A stretch of DNA of 64,000 nt from Martinezella rhizogenes. Lineage in GTDB: Bacteria; Pseudomonadota; Alphaproteobacteria; Rhizobiales; Rhizobiaceae. The stretch is from contig NZ_JUHG01000011.1 of NCBI RefSeq assembly GCF_000799715.1, positions 434,001 to 498,000 of the forward strand, given 5' to 3'. Position 1 is the first letter of the stretch; every line of letters starts with the position of its first letter. The translations under genes and the position numbers were made by a program. Below, piece after piece: positions 1 to 9,300 of this stretch. The notes under the pieces are model-generated. The model saw only the letters and a program-made list of their open reading frames with translations. It did not search any database and was not told the origin of the DNA.

Positions 1-354
1 ATGGTTTACGAACTGACGGGCAGCGAAAACGGTCGGAACGAACTTGGCGCGGTAGACGATCGCGTCGAGACGCGATTCGAGCAGGCCGATCAGGTTTTCC
101 GAGGTGTCGCCCTTGCGGCGGTTAGCTTCGTCGAAGGTGGCGCGGAACTGCTTCTCGCGCAGGTCGCCGTAGTAGCCCTTCAGCTTCTGCTTGGCGCGCA
201 GCTGCACACCGAAGTCCGAAAGCTTGCCCTTGCGGCGCTGGCCGTGCTGGCCTGGGCCGTATTCGCGACGATTAACCGGGGACTTCGGACGACCCCAGAT
301 ATTTTCGCCCATGCGGCGGTCAATTTTGTACTTGGACGATTCGCGCTTGCTCAT
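1..354 (-). CDS. rpsD: 30S ribosomal protein S4 (partial, 3' end outside window)
   Basis: Primary rRNA-binding protein of the small ribosomal subunit, which nucleates assembly of the 30S body. The reverse strand gives an N-terminus [20 protein letters not shown] followed by the basic stretch [20 protein letters not shown], which is the S4 N-terminal domain. The start of the S4 RNA-binding domain ([18 protein letters not shown]) is also visible. Only 118 codons are inside the window; the family is about 205 residues, so the C-terminal part lies beyond position 1. The start at 354 is supported by GAAAGGAA just upstream. A long frame on the opposite strand is an antisense shadow. Confidence 0.96.
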   Translation of the reverse strand, partial: MSKRESSKYKIDRRMGENIWGRPKSPVNRREYGPGQHGQRRKGKLSDFGVQLRAKQKLKGYYGDLREKQFRATFDEANRRKGDTSENLIGLLESRLDAIVYRAKFVPTVFAARQFVNH

Positions 355-571
355 CGCATTTCCTTTCAAAGTGTTCGAGCGGCTTGTTGCCAAACCGCGA
401 AGGAAACACGCCCTCCTCTGAACTCCGTTTTCGAGCTCTGACAGGCTCCTCACGTTAGCGAACGGAGGGACCACGGGACATGTCAGTGAAACACCGGACA
501 TTTCTGCCCGGCGTTGGGGCGGTCTTTAGGCGGTCGTCATGAAATTGTCAACACACGGTCTCTCGCCGCCG

Positions 572-624
572 TTGAGATTATGAGAAAAATCGCTATATCT
601 GATGCGTGATGTCTGATGCGGATA
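572..624 (+). promoter_or_regulatory. Putative vapBC promoter with overlapping repeat operator
   Basis: A TTGAGA box at 572-577 and a TATATC box at 594-599 are 16 bases apart, a plausible sigma70-type promoter. The 9-base sequence TCTGATGCG occurs twice, at 598-606 and 612-620. The block is also bracketed by ATATC (595-599) and GATAT (620-624). Repeats that overlap the promoter of an antitoxin-toxin pair fit autoregulation by the ribbon-helix-helix antitoxin. Binding is inferred, not shown. Confidence 0.5.
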
Positions 625-636
625 TGAGGTGCTGCG

Positions 637-864
637 ATGAGAACGACTTTGGCAATCGATGACGATGTGCTTGCCGTGGCAAAAGCTATGGCGGAACAGC
701 AGCATCGCAGTGTTGGCGACGTCATCTCAGATTTGGCGCGTCGCTCGCTCAACCGCCCACAGGCGGCAAAAGAACGGAATGGCGTTCCTTTGTTGATGCC
801 GAAACCAGGCAATGCGCCAATCACGCTTGAAGTCGTCAACAAACTTCGAGACGAACTCCCGTGA
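637..864 (+). CDS. VapB-type antitoxin (ribbon-helix-helix)
   Basis: Small 75-residue protein placed directly before a PIN-domain toxin. Residues 3-36 (TTLAIDDDVLAVAKAMAEQQ and following) have the beta-strand plus two-helix pattern of ribbon-helix-helix DNA-binding antitoxins. The C-terminal half is polar with several prolines and would be the toxin-neutralising tail. The start is preceded by GAGGTG at a normal distance. Its stop overlaps the toxin start by 4 bases (GTGA), so translation is probably coupled. By analogy with VapBC systems it should bind the toxin and repress the shared promoter. The family call rests on context and on the weak N-terminal pattern. Confidence 0.8.
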   Translation: MRTTLAIDDDVLAVAKAMAEQQHRSVGDVISDLARRSLNRPQAAKERNGVPLLMPKPGNAPITLEVVNKLRDELP

Positions 865-1301
865 CGTTCCTCCTTGATGTCAATGTCCTGATTGCCTTGT
901 TTGATCCATCGCATGTCGCCCACGATACGGTGCACGGCTGGTTCAGCTCGATCGGCAATCGGAGTTGGGCGACATGCCCGCTAACAGAAAACGGTGTCAT
1001 TCGAATTCTCGGCCAAGCCGCTTATCCGAACTCTCCCGGCCCTCCATCGATGGTCGCGCCGTTGATTGCACAACTTCGTACTTTGCCAGGCCATGAATTC
1101 TGGTTCGATGACATCAGTCTGACAGACACGAGTTTGATCGACCCAACCCGCCTCCTCACGCCTGGGCAAATCATCGACAGTTATCTGTTGGCTCTTGCGA
1201 AATTCCATCATGGCAAGCTGGCTACTCTCGATCGGCGACTGTCCACTGCGGCGGTCAAGGACGGGAAAACCGCACTTCATGTCATTGGCAGCGACACCTG
1301 A
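861..1301 (+). CDS. VapC-type PIN-domain ribonuclease toxin
   Basis: A 146-residue PIN-domain protein, expected to be a magnesium-dependent endoribonuclease neutralised by the preceding antitoxin. The acidic residues of the PIN active site can be placed: D6 in FLLDVNVLIAL, E43 in CPLTENG, D106 in QIIDSYLL and D124 in LATLDRRL. Translation probably starts at GTG 861, overlapping the antitoxin stop by 4 bases. The layout (TEN.VIRIL after the first third, LLTPGQIIDSYLLALA near the end) resembles the TA-system VapC group first described in Mycobacterium. All four residues are present, so the toxin looks intact. The RNA target cannot be read from the sequence. Confidence 0.88.
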   Translation: MTFLLDVNVLIALFDPSHVAHDTVHGWFSSIGNRSWATCPLTENGVIRILGQAAYPNSPGPPSMVAPLIAQLRTLPGHEFWFDDISLTDTSLIDPTRLLTPGQIIDSYLLALAKFHHGKLATLDRRLSTAAVKDGKTALHVIGSDT

Positions 1302-1307
1302 TCCCGA

Positions 1308-2825
1308 TTATTCAGCCGCCGCCTGATCGCCACCATCGATATCAGGCGCATTGGCATCCCCCGGCGCGGTCTGGCTGCCGATATCCGGGAAGGCGACGAT
1401 GCGCTTGCCGGAGAAATCGGTGTGGACTACGACGCTGCCCTGCTCTTCAAAATAGCTGAGCAAGCGCCGGGCGCGCCGGGCGGAATGCGTGCCGTAGGCT
1501 CGTGCGATGCGGGCGTCGGAGGGGCATGGCTCTCCGCAGATGGCCGCCTTGGCGAGCATCAGGAAAACGCCCTGCAGATCGTCGGTAACGCCAGAAGAGA
1601 GCGACATGGCCGTGGCCCAGGCCTCCGTCGCCATGGTCGCCTCGTCGGCACCAGAGCGCACGATCGCCACGCGGCGGCGGAATTCCGAAAGTGCCATCGG
1701 CACGCCAGGCACGCGGCGCATGCGCAGCCGCACGAGGAATTCCTGATAGAGTACTGAATCCGTTCGGAAACCGGAGGCGGGATCATCGAGGATCTCGGAA
1801 AGTACAACGCCTACCCGCGCCTCGCGATCTTCCGGCGACAGTTCCGGCTGGCTCGCTCTCGGTTCGGCCGGCGCCGAGCTGGCGGCGGGTGTCGAGCGGG
1901 AGAGTTCCGCCAGAATATCCGTCGTCGGGCGCGGCGCGGGCGTAGTGCGGCGAACGACCGGCCTTGAGAATTCCTCCGGATCCGGCGTGAAAATCAGATC
2001 CTCGACATCCTGCGGCGCATCCGGCAACGGCATCAGCTTCGGGCTGGAAGAGCGCGCTGAGGTTTCGACGTTGCCGATGGTGATCGGCAGCGGCCGGCGC
2101 GACAAAGCTGGGCCGAGTGCGACGAAATTGCCGCGCTTCAGGTCGCGGAACATTTCCGCCTGTCGACGATCCATGCCGAGAAGGTCAGCGGCGCGCGCCA
2201 TGTCGATATCAAGAAAGGTGCGGCCCATCAGGAAATTCGAGGCTTCGGCGGCAACGTTCTTGGCGAGCTTCGCCAGGCGCTGCGTCGCGATGACGCCAGC
2301 AAGGCCGCGCTTGCGGCCGCGGCACATCAGGTTGGTCATGGCGCCGAGCGACATCTTGCGGGCATCTTCCGAGACATCGCCGCCAACCGAAGGCGCGAAC
2401 ATCTGCGCCTCGTCGACAACGACAAGCACCGGATACCAATATTCGCGCTCGGCATCGAACATGCCGTTGAGAAAGGCGGCGGCGGCGCGCATCTGCTGCT
2501 CGATATCGAGCCCTTCGAGCGTCAGGACGCAGGAGACACGATGTTGACGGATACGGTTGGCGATGCCGGCAAGCTCGGCCTCGGTGCGCTCGCCATCGAC
2601 CACCACATGGCCGAACTTGTCGGCCAGCGTCACGAAATCGCCCTCGGGATCGATAATGACTTGCTGCACCCACTGCGCGGACTGCTCCAGCAGGCGCCGC
2701 AATAGATGCGATTTTCCGGAACCGGAATTGCCCTGTACGAGCAGACGGGTTGCCAGCAGCTCCTCGATATCGAGTTGGGCGCTGGTCCCGCCGGACGCCG
2801 TTCCCATGTCGATGCCGACCTGCAA
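1308..2825 (-). CDS. HerA-like P-loop ATPase (DUF87-type ATP-binding protein)
   Basis: Predicted cytoplasmic ATPase of about 505 residues. Numbering below counts from the upstream in-frame ATG at 2867. Walker A is GNSGSGKS at residues 46-53. Walker B is VLVVVDEAQMF, with DEAQ at 152-155. A sensor/arginine-finger-like region RGRKRGLAGVIATQR follows. This order is typical of HerA/FtsK-type translocases and DUF87 proteins. From about residue 320 the chain is Pro/Ser-rich, then a helical C-terminal part that may be winged-helix. A TTG at 2825 has AAGGGG seven bases upstream, whereas the ATG at 2867 lacks a well-spaced site, so 2825 is preferred. No NurA nuclease is adjacent. It converges on the VapC gene with a 6-base gap. 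Substrate unknown. Confidence 0.8.
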   Translation of the reverse strand: MQVGIDMGTASGGTSAQLDIEELLATRLLVQGNSGSGKSHLLRRLLEQSAQWVQQVIIDPEGDFVTLADKFGHVVVDGERTEAELAGIANRIRQHRVSCVLTLEGLDIEQQMRAAAAFLNGMFDAEREYWYPVLVVVDEAQMFAPSVGGDVSEDARKMSLGAMTNLMCRGRKRGLAGVIATQRLAKLAKNVAAEASNFLMGRTFLDIDMARAADLLGMDRRQAEMFRDLKRGNFVALGPALSRRPLPITIGNVETSARSSSPKLMPLPDAPQDVEDLIFTPDPEEFSRPVVRRTTPAPRPTTDILAELSRSTPAASSAPAEPRASQPELSPEDREARVGVVLSEILDDPASGFRTDSVLYQEFLVRLRMRRVPGVPMALSEFRRRVAIVRSGADEATMATEAWATAMSLSSGVTDDLQGVFLMLAKAAICGEPCPSDARIARAYGTHSARRARRLLSYFEEQGSVVVHTDFSGKRIVAFPDIGSQTAPGDANAPDIDGGDQAAAE

Positions 2826-2963
2826 TGCAATACCCCTTTGACAAGACTCAGATGCGGAAGCGCCCATCTTTCAGAAACGGGGCGCTTCCGTCTATCAAAG
2901 ATTTCCGCGGCTTTCGCGAACGGATTTCAGAAACCCACAGGGGAATGCAGTCCGGCCGCCCGT

Positions 2964-4109
2964 CTATCGGAAACGCAGATTAGCGCGCGACAGCTGATCG
3001 ACCGTCGTGCAGCCCATGAGCTTCATGCCGCGTTCGATCTCCGTGCGCAACATGCCAAGCGCCCGCTCGACGCCCGGCTGGCCCGCAGCCGCCAACGGAT
3101 AGAGATAGAAACGTCCCACACCAACCGCCTTGGCGCCGAGCGACAGTGCCTTCAGCACATGCGTCCCGCGCTGAATGCCGCCGTCCATCATCACGTCGAT
3201 CCGATCGCCGACCGCATCGACGATCTCGGCCAGCTGATCGAAGGCCGAGCGCGAGCCGTCCAGTTGCCGCCCGCCGTGATTGGAGAGCACGATGCCCGTA
3301 CATCCGATCTCGACGGCGCGCTTGGCATCCTCCACGGACATCACGCCCTTGAGGCAGAATTGCCCGCCCCAATGCCGTACCATCTCGGCGACATCGTCCC
3401 AGTTCATCGACGGATCGAGCATTTCGGTGAAGTACTTGCCGATCGACATCGCCCCGCCGCTCATGTCCACATGCTCCTCAAGCTGCGGCAGGCGGAATTT
3501 TTCGTGCGTGACATAGTTCAGGCCCCATGCCGGCTTCATGGCGAATTGCGCCAAGCCAGCCAGATTGAGCTTGAAGGGGATGGAAAAACCAGTGCGTAGG
3601 TCGCGCTCGCGGTTTCCGCCGGTGATGCTGTCGACGGTCAACATCATCACATTGACACCGGCATCCTTGGCACGCTGCATCATGGCGCGGTTTAGGCCGC
3701 GATCCTTGTGAAAGTAGAATTGATAGACCTGCGGCCCCTGATGCTTCTTGCGCACCTCTTCGAGGCTGACCGTGCCAAGCGAGGAGACGCCGAACATGGT
3801 GCCAATGGAAGACGCGGCAGCAGCAACCGCGTTTTCGCCCTGATGATGGAAGAGCCGTTGCAGGGCCGTTGGCGAGCAGTAAAATGGCGTTGCCAGCTTC
3901 TGTCCCATCACCGTGACGGACATGTCGACGCTGCTGACGCCGCGCAGCACATTGGGTACGAGATCGCAATTCTCAAAGCTTTGCGTATTCCGGCGAAGCG
4001 TCACTTCGTCGTCGGCGGCACCATCGATATAGTTGAAGATCGGACCCGGAAGACGGCTCTTCGCCAAGGCGCGGAAATCATGGAAATTATAGCAGTCAGT
4101 GAGGCGCAT
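2964..4109 (-). CDS. lldD: FMN-dependent alpha-hydroxy-acid oxidase / L-lactate dehydrogenase
   Basis: Member of the FMN-dependent alpha-hydroxy-acid dehydrogenase family, which oxidises L-lactate or a similar 2-hydroxy acid and passes electrons to the respiratory chain. The 381-residue length matches LldD. The family signature SNHGGRQLDG is present with the catalytic base His at about residue 278. The N-terminal FNYIDGAADDEVTLRRNT is also typical, as is the flavin-binding end GVGRFYLYPLAAAG. The start at 4109 (MRLTDCYNFHDF) has GAGG upstream; an in-frame start at 4145 has no ribosome site. Substrate could be lactate, glycolate or another hydroxy acid; lactate is the commonest for this subgroup. 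Confidence 0.88.
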   Translation of the reverse strand: MRLTDCYNFHDFRALAKSRLPGPIFNYIDGAADDEVTLRRNTQSFENCDLVPNVLRGVSSVDMSVTVMGQKLATPFYCSPTALQRLFHHQGENAVAAAASSIGTMFGVSSLGTVSLEEVRKKHQGPQVYQFYFHKDRGLNRAMMQRAKDAGVNVMMLTVDSITGGNRERDLRTGFSIPFKLNLAGLAQFAMKPAWGLNYVTHEKFRLPQLEEHVDMSGGAMSIGKYFTEMLDPSMNWDDVAEMVRHWGGQFCLKGVMSVEDAKRAVEIGCTGIVLSNHGGRQLDGSRSAFDQLAEIVDAVGDRIDVMMDGGIQRGTHVLKALSLGAKAVGVGRFYLYPLAAAGQPGVERALGMLRTEIERGMKLMGCTTVDQLSRANLRFR

Positions 4110-4189
4110 GATATGCCTCGACGGTGAAACTGCAACGCTTCTCAAAAGTCATAAAATATCGTCCTCCCCAATACGACCCTCACACTGCT

Positions 4190-4654
4190 CTATAAGCGAT
4201 GCAACCGAGCTTCCCACTTATAGAGCACATCAGGCTCCTTCTCCTCATTGCCCGCCCCGTCCGACTCGTCAACAACCAAGAAGCCGTGTTTCTCGTAAAA
4301 ACGGCGTGCCGCGACGTTTCGTTGAAAAGTCCAGAGCGAAAGCGACGGATAGGCCGATTTGGCGACCTCCAGCAATCTGGTCCCGATACCGCGACCCTGC
4401 GCCTCGGGCAGGACATAGAGCTGATCGATCCAATCCTCGAGAAAGGCGATGACGCCGACAAGGCGACCACCCTCCTCCGCGCCCCATATCTGGCAATCCT
4501 TGAAGACGACCGCGCTCCAGAAGCCGACATCCTCTTCCGACGTATGAAGCCCCGACAGCGTTGGAAGCCGGTCATCGAAGGCGGCCCGATGGACCCCAGC
4601 CGCAGCCGGCATGTCAACGAGATCGAGTTTCCGCAATGAAATTGTTCCAGCCAT
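4190..4654 (-). CDS. GNAT family N-acetyltransferase
   Basis: A 154-residue GCN5-related acetyltransferase. The acetyl-CoA pyrophosphate-binding motif is QGRGIGTRLLEVA at about residues 86-98, after the beta-strand IDQLYVLPEA. The C-terminal part WTFQRNVAARRFYEKHGF is the usual beta5-alpha4 region ending in a YEKHGF motif. It lies 4 bases after murI on the same strand and is probably co-transcribed with it. The acceptor substrate cannot be predicted; small amines, amino acids or protein N-termini are all possible in this family. Confidence 0.86.
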   Translation of the reverse strand: MAGTISLRKLDLVDMPAAAGVHRAAFDDRLPTLSGLHTSEEDVGFWSAVVFKDCQIWGAEEGGRLVGVIAFLEDWIDQLYVLPEAQGRGIGTRLLEVAKSAYPSLSLWTFQRNVAARRFYEKHGFLVVDESDGAGNEEKEPDVLYKWEARLHRL

Positions 4655-4658
4655 AGCG

Positions 4659-5459
4659 TTATGCCCTCAACCCAAAGCCCTGCATCAGCCGTCGCGTCGG
4701 AAAATCCGGTGTGCCGGACGTGAAGACGGCGAAATCATAAGTGTCGGGATGCACGGCATCGGCCACCTGCGGCACCAGGCTGCGGGCGCGTCGCGCGATC
4801 GCCTCGGCGGGGTCGAGCCAATCGACGGGCCAAGGCGCGAGCCTGCGGAAGATATTGGCCATGAAGGGATAATGCGTGCAGGCAAGCACGACGATATCGG
4901 TCTTGCGGCCATCCATCTCGACAAAGCACTGGCCGACTTCGGAGAGCACAGCATCATCGGAAACTGTGCCGCCGCGAATGTAGGCTTCCGCTATGCGTGC
5001 CAAATTTTCCGAGCCGACAAGCCGGACATGGCATTGCGTCGCAAAGGACTGGATGAGATCGCGGGTATAGGCGCGCTTGACAGTGCCCGGCGTCGCCAGG
5101 ACCGAGACGAGACCAGACCGTGTCCGCTCCGCCGCTGGCTTGATGGCCGGCACGGTGCCGACGAAAGTCATTTGCGGGAAAGCGGCGCGCAGATCGGCAC
5201 CGGCGAGCGTGAAGGCCGTATTGCAGGCGATAATGCAGATTTCCGGATCGTAGTCCGCCAGAAGCTTGGCGAAGAGGCTGATTATGCGCTCGCGCAGCGC
5301 CTGCTCTTCCCAGTCGCCATAGGGAAAACCGACATCGTCGGCGACATAGATGAAGCCGCGCTCCGGCATCAACACCCTCACCTCGCGCAACACGGTCAGG
5401 CCGCCAATGCCCGAATCGAAGACGAGGATCGGTTTCAGCTCATTCGCCGCTGCTGTCAT
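4659..5459 (-). CDS. murI: Glutamate racemase
   Basis: Interconverts L- and D-glutamate in the cytoplasm, supplying D-glutamate for peptidoglycan. The 266-residue chain carries the racemase signature [12 protein letters not shown] with D15, and the two catalytic cysteines C79 (IIACNTAF) and C194 (VLACTHYPF), the second followed by H196. Length matches the family. The 5' end overlaps the upstream RNA methyltransferase gene by 20 bases, so translational coupling is likely. The GNAT gene follows closely. Confidence 0.95.
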   Translation of the reverse strand: MTAAANELKPILVFDSGIGGLTVLREVRVLMPERGFIYVADDVGFPYGDWEEQALRERIISLFAKLLADYDPEICIIACNTAFTLAGADLRAAFPQMTFVGTVPAIKPAAERTRSGLVSVLATPGTVKRAYTRDLIQSFATQCHVRLVGSENLARIAEAYIRGGTVSDDAVLSEVGQCFVEMDGRKTDIVVLACTHYPFMANIFRRLAPWPVDWLDPAEAIARRARSLVPQVADAVHPDTYDFAVFTSGTPDFPTRRLMQGFGLRA

Positions 5460-6282
5460 CGCTTGTGGTTTCCTTGGGTGCGACAGAGGATCTGGGACGC
5501 GGGCCGCTGCCGCGCGGAGATTTTCGCGTGAAGCGGTCGAGGGACGAGATCACGCCGCGCAAGACGCTGATTTCCTGTTCGCTAAACGCCCGGCGTGAGA
5601 GGACCGCACGCAGATTGTCGATCATTTTCGGCTTTTTCCCGGCGGGATGGAAATAGTTGCGCGCATCCAGTGCGTCTTCAAGCTGATCGAACAGGCCGAA
5701 AAGCTGCTCCTTGGTCGAAGGCCGCTGCTCCATCGCCTGGAAGGGAACGGAGGCAATATCCTCCATGCCGGTTTTCATCCACTCATAGGACATCAGCAAC
5801 ACGGCCTGTGCGATGTTCAACGAGGCGAAGGCCGGATTGACCGGAAAACTTACGATCTCGTCGGCGAGCGCCACCTCTTCGTTGGTCAGGCCCCAGCGTT
5901 CGCGGCCGAAAAGGATGCCGGTGCCCTCGCCTGCCTTGAACCTGGCGCGAAGCGTCTCGGCGGCAACCACAGGCGACCGCACCGGCTTGAAGCCGTCACG
6001 TTCGCGCGCCGTCGTCGCATAGACAAAATTGAGGTCGGCGACAGCCTGCTCAAGCGTATCGTAGACCTTGGTTGCCTCGATGATGTGATCGGCCTTGGAG
6101 GCGGTCGCCTGCGCCCTCTCGTTCGGCCAGCCGTCGCGCGGGTTAACAAGGCGAAGCTCGGCCAGGCCGAAATTCGCCATGGCGCGCGCCACCATGCCGA
6201 TATTCTCGCCCATCTGCGGCTCGACCAGAATGACGGCCGGCCCTTCGGCCAAAAGTTGACGCTCGCTATTCGTGCCTGCCAT
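5440..6282 (-). CDS. TrmJ/SpoU-type RNA 2'-O-methyltransferase
   Basis: SPOUT-fold SAM-dependent methyltransferase of 280 residues. The sequence [20 protein letters not shown] matches SpoU motif 1; [20 protein letters not shown] is motif 2; [16 protein letters not shown] is motif 3, a set typical of the TrmJ (tRNA Cm32/Um32) branch. A C-terminal helical extension of about 100 residues ends in a basic, Ser-rich tail. The start at 6282 (MAGTNSERQ) has GGGGAAAGG upstream; an in-frame ATG at 6297 lacks one. It overlaps murI by 20 bases. The precise RNA position is inferred from the subgroup only. Confidence 0.87.
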   Translation of the reverse strand: MAGTNSERQLLAEGPAVILVEPQMGENIGMVARAMANFGLAELRLVNPRDGWPNERAQATASKADHIIEATKVYDTLEQAVADLNFVYATTARERDGFKPVRSPVVAAETLRARFKAGEGTGILFGRERWGLTNEEVALADEIVSFPVNPAFASLNIAQAVLLMSYEWMKTGMEDIASVPFQAMEQRPSTKEQLFGLFDQLEDALDARNYFHPAGKKPKMIDNLRAVLSRRAFSEQEISVLRGVISSLDRFTRKSPRGSGPRPRSSVAPKETTSDDSSGE

Positions 6283-6393
6283 GACGCCTTTCCCCATGCG
6301 CGAACCATACCGCGCAAATCACGGTCGGAATAACGAGACAGGCGGCAATCGGCAAGACTTTTGAGCCTCGGGCCGTTCCGTCCGGAACGAAGA

Positions 6394-6975
6394 CTATTTC
6401 TGATCCGGCTGTTTCTGCTGCTGGTCCGCCGACTGTTGCTGCTTGACGATATCCTGCATGACGGATTTCAGCGAATTGGACTGACCGCCTTCGTCAACCG
6501 TGATGATGTCGTCGATGACGGGCTTGCCCGCCTCCTGAATGACCTCGAAACGCACCGTGGTCACCGCTTGACTATTGGCGTCCGACCCCTGACAAGCCAA
6601 CGTCTTGAAGGTAGCGACCACCTCCGTCGTCTCACTCTTGGGGGCTTGCGCGGCAATATTCAGATCCTGCAGCGGACATGCATCCTGACCGCCGACGATG
6701 ACATCGTAATCGAAGGGCGAAATGCCATCCTCGTCAGCGGCGGGAAACTGTGCCGCCGCCTTATATTTTGCAATGAGATCCTTGCTGTAGCGCTCATCCA
6801 GCTTGCTCTCGTCGAAAATATCCTGCCAGTCGCTGTCGCCGCCCGCCCAGTTGGAAACGGTGGCATCCATCACTTCTTTCACCGGCGTCGTCACATCCGC
6901 CGCCGCGGCCGGGACTGCACTGAGCGAGAGGGGAAGGAAAACAGCGAGAAGCGCGGCAGCGGCAATTTTCTGCAT
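6394..6975 (-). CDS. Exported protein of unknown function
   Basis: A 193-residue protein with a clear signal peptide: MQKIAAAALLAVFLPLSLSA followed by a likely cleavage site near AAA-DV at about residue 26. The mature part begins with TTPVKEVMDATVSNWAGGD and contains two cysteines (in DACPLQ and TLACQG) that could form a disulfide. It ends in a Gln-rich tail KQQQSADQQQKQPDQK. The fold resembles small periplasmic domain-of-unknown-function proteins but no family could be named with confidence. It is a single gene, divergent from icd, with no neighbours that point to a role. Confidence 0.75.
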   Translation of the reverse strand: MQKIAAAALLAVFLPLSLSAVPAAAADVTTPVKEVMDATVSNWAGGDSDWQDIFDESKLDERYSKDLIAKYKAAAQFPAADEDGISPFDYDVIVGGQDACPLQDLNIAAQAPKSETTEVVATFKTLACQGSDANSQAVTTVRFEVIQEAGKPVIDDIITVDEGGQSNSLKSVMQDIVKQQQSADQQQKQPDQK

Positions 6976-7207
6976 GATAAGAATCCGTAATGGTCAGCGA
7001 AGCATGCGCGCGACATTAGCCGCATCGGTCGCTTTGGCAATGGTCCATCCCGCAAAAGCAAACCTCGTAATGAGGACGATGTGATGCGCAAAAACGCCGC
7101 TTTGGCGCCTCTTTGGCTTTGCGTTCGGAACTTGCGATGCTATAGCGCTCGAGACTTCATATCATTCACGGGGACATCGCTCCCATCAGCTTAAACGAGG
7201 CAGAAGC

Positions 7208-8422
7208 ATGAAGAAGATCAAGGTCGCTAACCCCGTTGCCGATCTCGATGGCGACGAGATGACTCGCATCATCTGGCAGTTTATCAAAGACAAACTGATC
7301 CATCCCTACCTCGATATCGATATCGACTATTACGATCTCTCGGTCGAAAACCGCGATGCGACCAACGACCAGGTCACCGTCGATGCCGCCAACGCCATCA
7401 AGAAGCACGGCGTCGGTATCAAGTGCGCGACGATCACGCCGGACGAAGATCGCGTCAAGGAATTCAACCTCAAGCAGATGTGGAAGAGCCCGAACGGCAC
7501 GATCCGCAACATTCTCGGCGGCGTCATCTTCCGCGAGCCGATCATCTGCAAGAACGTGCCGCGCCTGGTTCCCGGCTGGACCAAGCCGATCGTCGTCGGC
7601 CGTCATGCCTTCGGCGACCAGTATCGCGCTACCGATTTCAAATTCCCCGGCAAGGGCAAGCTGACCATCAAGTTCGTCGGCGAAGACGGCGCAGTCATCG
7701 AGAAGGAAGTCTTCGACGCTCCGGGCGCCGGCGTGGCCATGGCCATGTACAACCTCGACGAATCGATCCGCGATTTCGCCCGCGCCTCGATGATGTACGG
7801 CCTGATGCGCAAGTGGCCGGTCTACCTCTCAACCAAGAACACTATCCTCAAGGCCTATGACGGCCGCTTCAAGGATATCTTCGAAGAGATTTACCAGAGC
7901 GAATTCAAGGCGAAGTTCGACGAAGTCGGCATCATCTACGAACATCGCCTGATCGACGACATGGTCGCTTCCGCGCTGAAGTGGTCTGGTGGCTACGTCT
8001 GGGCCTGCAAGAACTATGACGGCGATGTCCAATCCGACACGGTTGCCCAGGGCTTCGGCTCACTTGGCCTGATGACGTCGGTTCTGCTGACACCAGACGG
8101 CAAGACCGTCGAAGCCGAAGCCGCTCACGGCACGGTTACCCGCCACTACCGTCAGCACCAGAAGGGTCAGGAAACCTCGACGAACTCGATCGCCTCGATC
8201 TTCGCCTGGACCCGCGGCCTCGCACATCGCGCCAAGCTCGACGACAATGCCGAACTCGCTAAGTTCGCGACAACGCTCGAAACCGTTTGCGTCGATACCG
8301 TCGAAGCCGGCTTCATGACCAAGGATCTGGCGCTGCTGATCGGCCCGGATCAGCCGTGGCTCTCCACCACCGCCTTCCTCGACAAGATCGACGAGAACCT
8401 GCAGAAGGCCATGGCTGCCTGA
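7208..8422 (+). CDS. icd: NADP-dependent isocitrate dehydrogenase
   Basis: TCA-cycle enzyme converting isocitrate to 2-oxoglutarate and CO2 with NADPH formation. The 404-residue chain starts [20 protein letters not shown] and has the substrate/metal region FRWIMWKS-like [17 protein letters not shown], plus [20 protein letters not shown] and [15 protein letters not shown]. These are features of the homodimeric, eukaryote-like NADP-IDH group found in rhizobia, not the E. coli type. The ribosome site is AGGCAG upstream. A strong terminator follows at 8449. Confidence 0.96.
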   Translation: MKKIKVANPVADLDGDEMTRIIWQFIKDKLIHPYLDIDIDYYDLSVENRDATNDQVTVDAANAIKKHGVGIKCATITPDEDRVKEFNLKQMWKSPNGTIRNILGGVIFREPIICKNVPRLVPGWTKPIVVGRHAFGDQYRATDFKFPGKGKLTIKFVGEDGAVIEKEVFDAPGAGVAMAMYNLDESIRDFARASMMYGLMRKWPVYLSTKNTILKAYDGRFKDIFEEIYQSEFKAKFDEVGIIYEHRLIDDMVASALKWSGGYVWACKNYDGDVQSDTVAQGFGSLGLMTSVLLTPDGKTVEAEAAHGTVTRHYRQHQKGQETSTNSIASIFAWTRGLAHRAKLDDNAELAKFATTLETVCVDTVEAGFMTKDLALLIGPDQPWLSTTAFLDKIDENLQKAMAA

Positions 8423-8448
8423 GCCTCGGCAACATCAAAGCTTGTGAG

Positions 8449-8477
8449 AACCCGGCCTCAGCGCCGGGTTTTCTTTT
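8449..8477 (+). terminator. Rho-independent terminator after icd
   Basis: Inverted repeat AACCCGGC (8449-8456) and GCCGGGTT (8463-8470) with a 6-base loop, followed by TTCTTTT. It lies 27 bases after the icd stop and before the separately started GST-like gene. Confidence 0.88.
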
Positions 8478-8541
8478 GCCGGAAAATCTTGCCGTCGCGT
8501 CTCCCGGATGGCAAGAATGGCAGAACAAAAGGGAGGAACGC

Positions 8542-9168
8542 ATGACTGAGGAACTCGTTTTCTACACCAACCCGATGTCGCGCGGGCGCATTGCTCGCTG
8601 GATGCTGGAGGAGATCGGTGTGCCCTATCGCACCGAATATCTGGATTTCGGCACGACGATGAAAGCGGCCGACTATCTCACGGTCAATCCCATGGGCAAG
8701 GTGCCCGCAATCCGCTACGGCGATACCATCGTCACCGAAGGTGCTGCCATCTGCGCCTATCTGGCTGAAACCTTTCCGCAGGCTGGCCTCGCGCCGACCG
8801 CAGCCGAGCGCGGTCGCTACTTCCGCTGGATGTTTTTCGCCGCCGGACCGATGGAAATGGCCGTCACCAATCGTGCCCTCGGCTTCGAAATTCCGTCCGA
8901 GCGCCTGCGCATGGCCGGCTGCGGTAGTCTGGATAATATCTTCGACACCCTGGAACAGGCGGTGACCGCTTCGCCCTATATTGCCGGCGACCGTTTCACG
9001 GCTGCTGACGTCTATGTCGGCTCTCATGTCGGCTGGGGTCTTAACTTCGGCACCATCGAAAAGCGGCCGGCCTACATCGAGTATTGGAACCGCGTCAGCA
9101 ACCGCGATGCCTATCGTCGCGGCAACGAAATCGACAATGCGGCGATGCCGAAACAGGCAAATGGCTGA
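8542..9168 (+). CDS. Glutathione S-transferase family protein
   Basis: A 208-residue cytosolic protein with a GST layout. Residues 1-80 form a thioredoxin-like domain: LVFYTNPMSRGRIARWMLEE at the start with a candidate catalytic Ser in NPMSRG, then NPMGKVPAI with the cis-proline, then VTEGAAICAYLAE. The C-terminal helical domain contains ASPYIAGDRFTAADVYVGS, the GST N-capping motif. The start at 8542 is preceded by GGGAGGAA. A longer in-frame extension overlapping icd is not supported. It probably conjugates glutathione to electrophiles or acts in redox handling; the substrate is unknown. Confidence 0.88.
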   Translation: MTEELVFYTNPMSRGRIARWMLEEIGVPYRTEYLDFGTTMKAADYLTVNPMGKVPAIRYGDTIVTEGAAICAYLAETFPQAGLAPTAAERGRYFRWMFFAAGPMEMAVTNRALGFEIPSERLRMAGCGSLDNIFDTLEQAVTASPYIAGDRFTAADVYVGSHVGWGLNFGTIEKRPAYIEYWNRVSNRDAYRRGNEIDNAAMPKQANG

Positions 9169-9242
9169 AAAGGCAAAGCCCTACAACCATTCTCTCAATC
9201 AAGACTTAAGGTCGTTATTCCTGATGAGTTTCGAGCACTAAC

Positions 9243-9271
9243 AAAACGGCGGGAGCTATTCGCCCCCACCG
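9243..9271 (-). terminator. Rho-independent terminator after alaS
   Basis: Reading the minus strand, CGGTGGGGGC (9271-9262) pairs with GCTCCCGCCG (9256-9247), with a 5-base loop and two G-T pairs. TTTTGTTAG follows. It lies 30 bases past the alaS stop. Confidence 0.75.
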
Positions 9272-9300
9272 CTTTTCAATGGTGAAATGAAATCCCGGCC

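Noticed and set aside
1..441. Open plus-strand frame of 146 codons
   Set aside because: Antisense to rpsD, whose ribosomal protein sequence is unmistakable on the minus strand.
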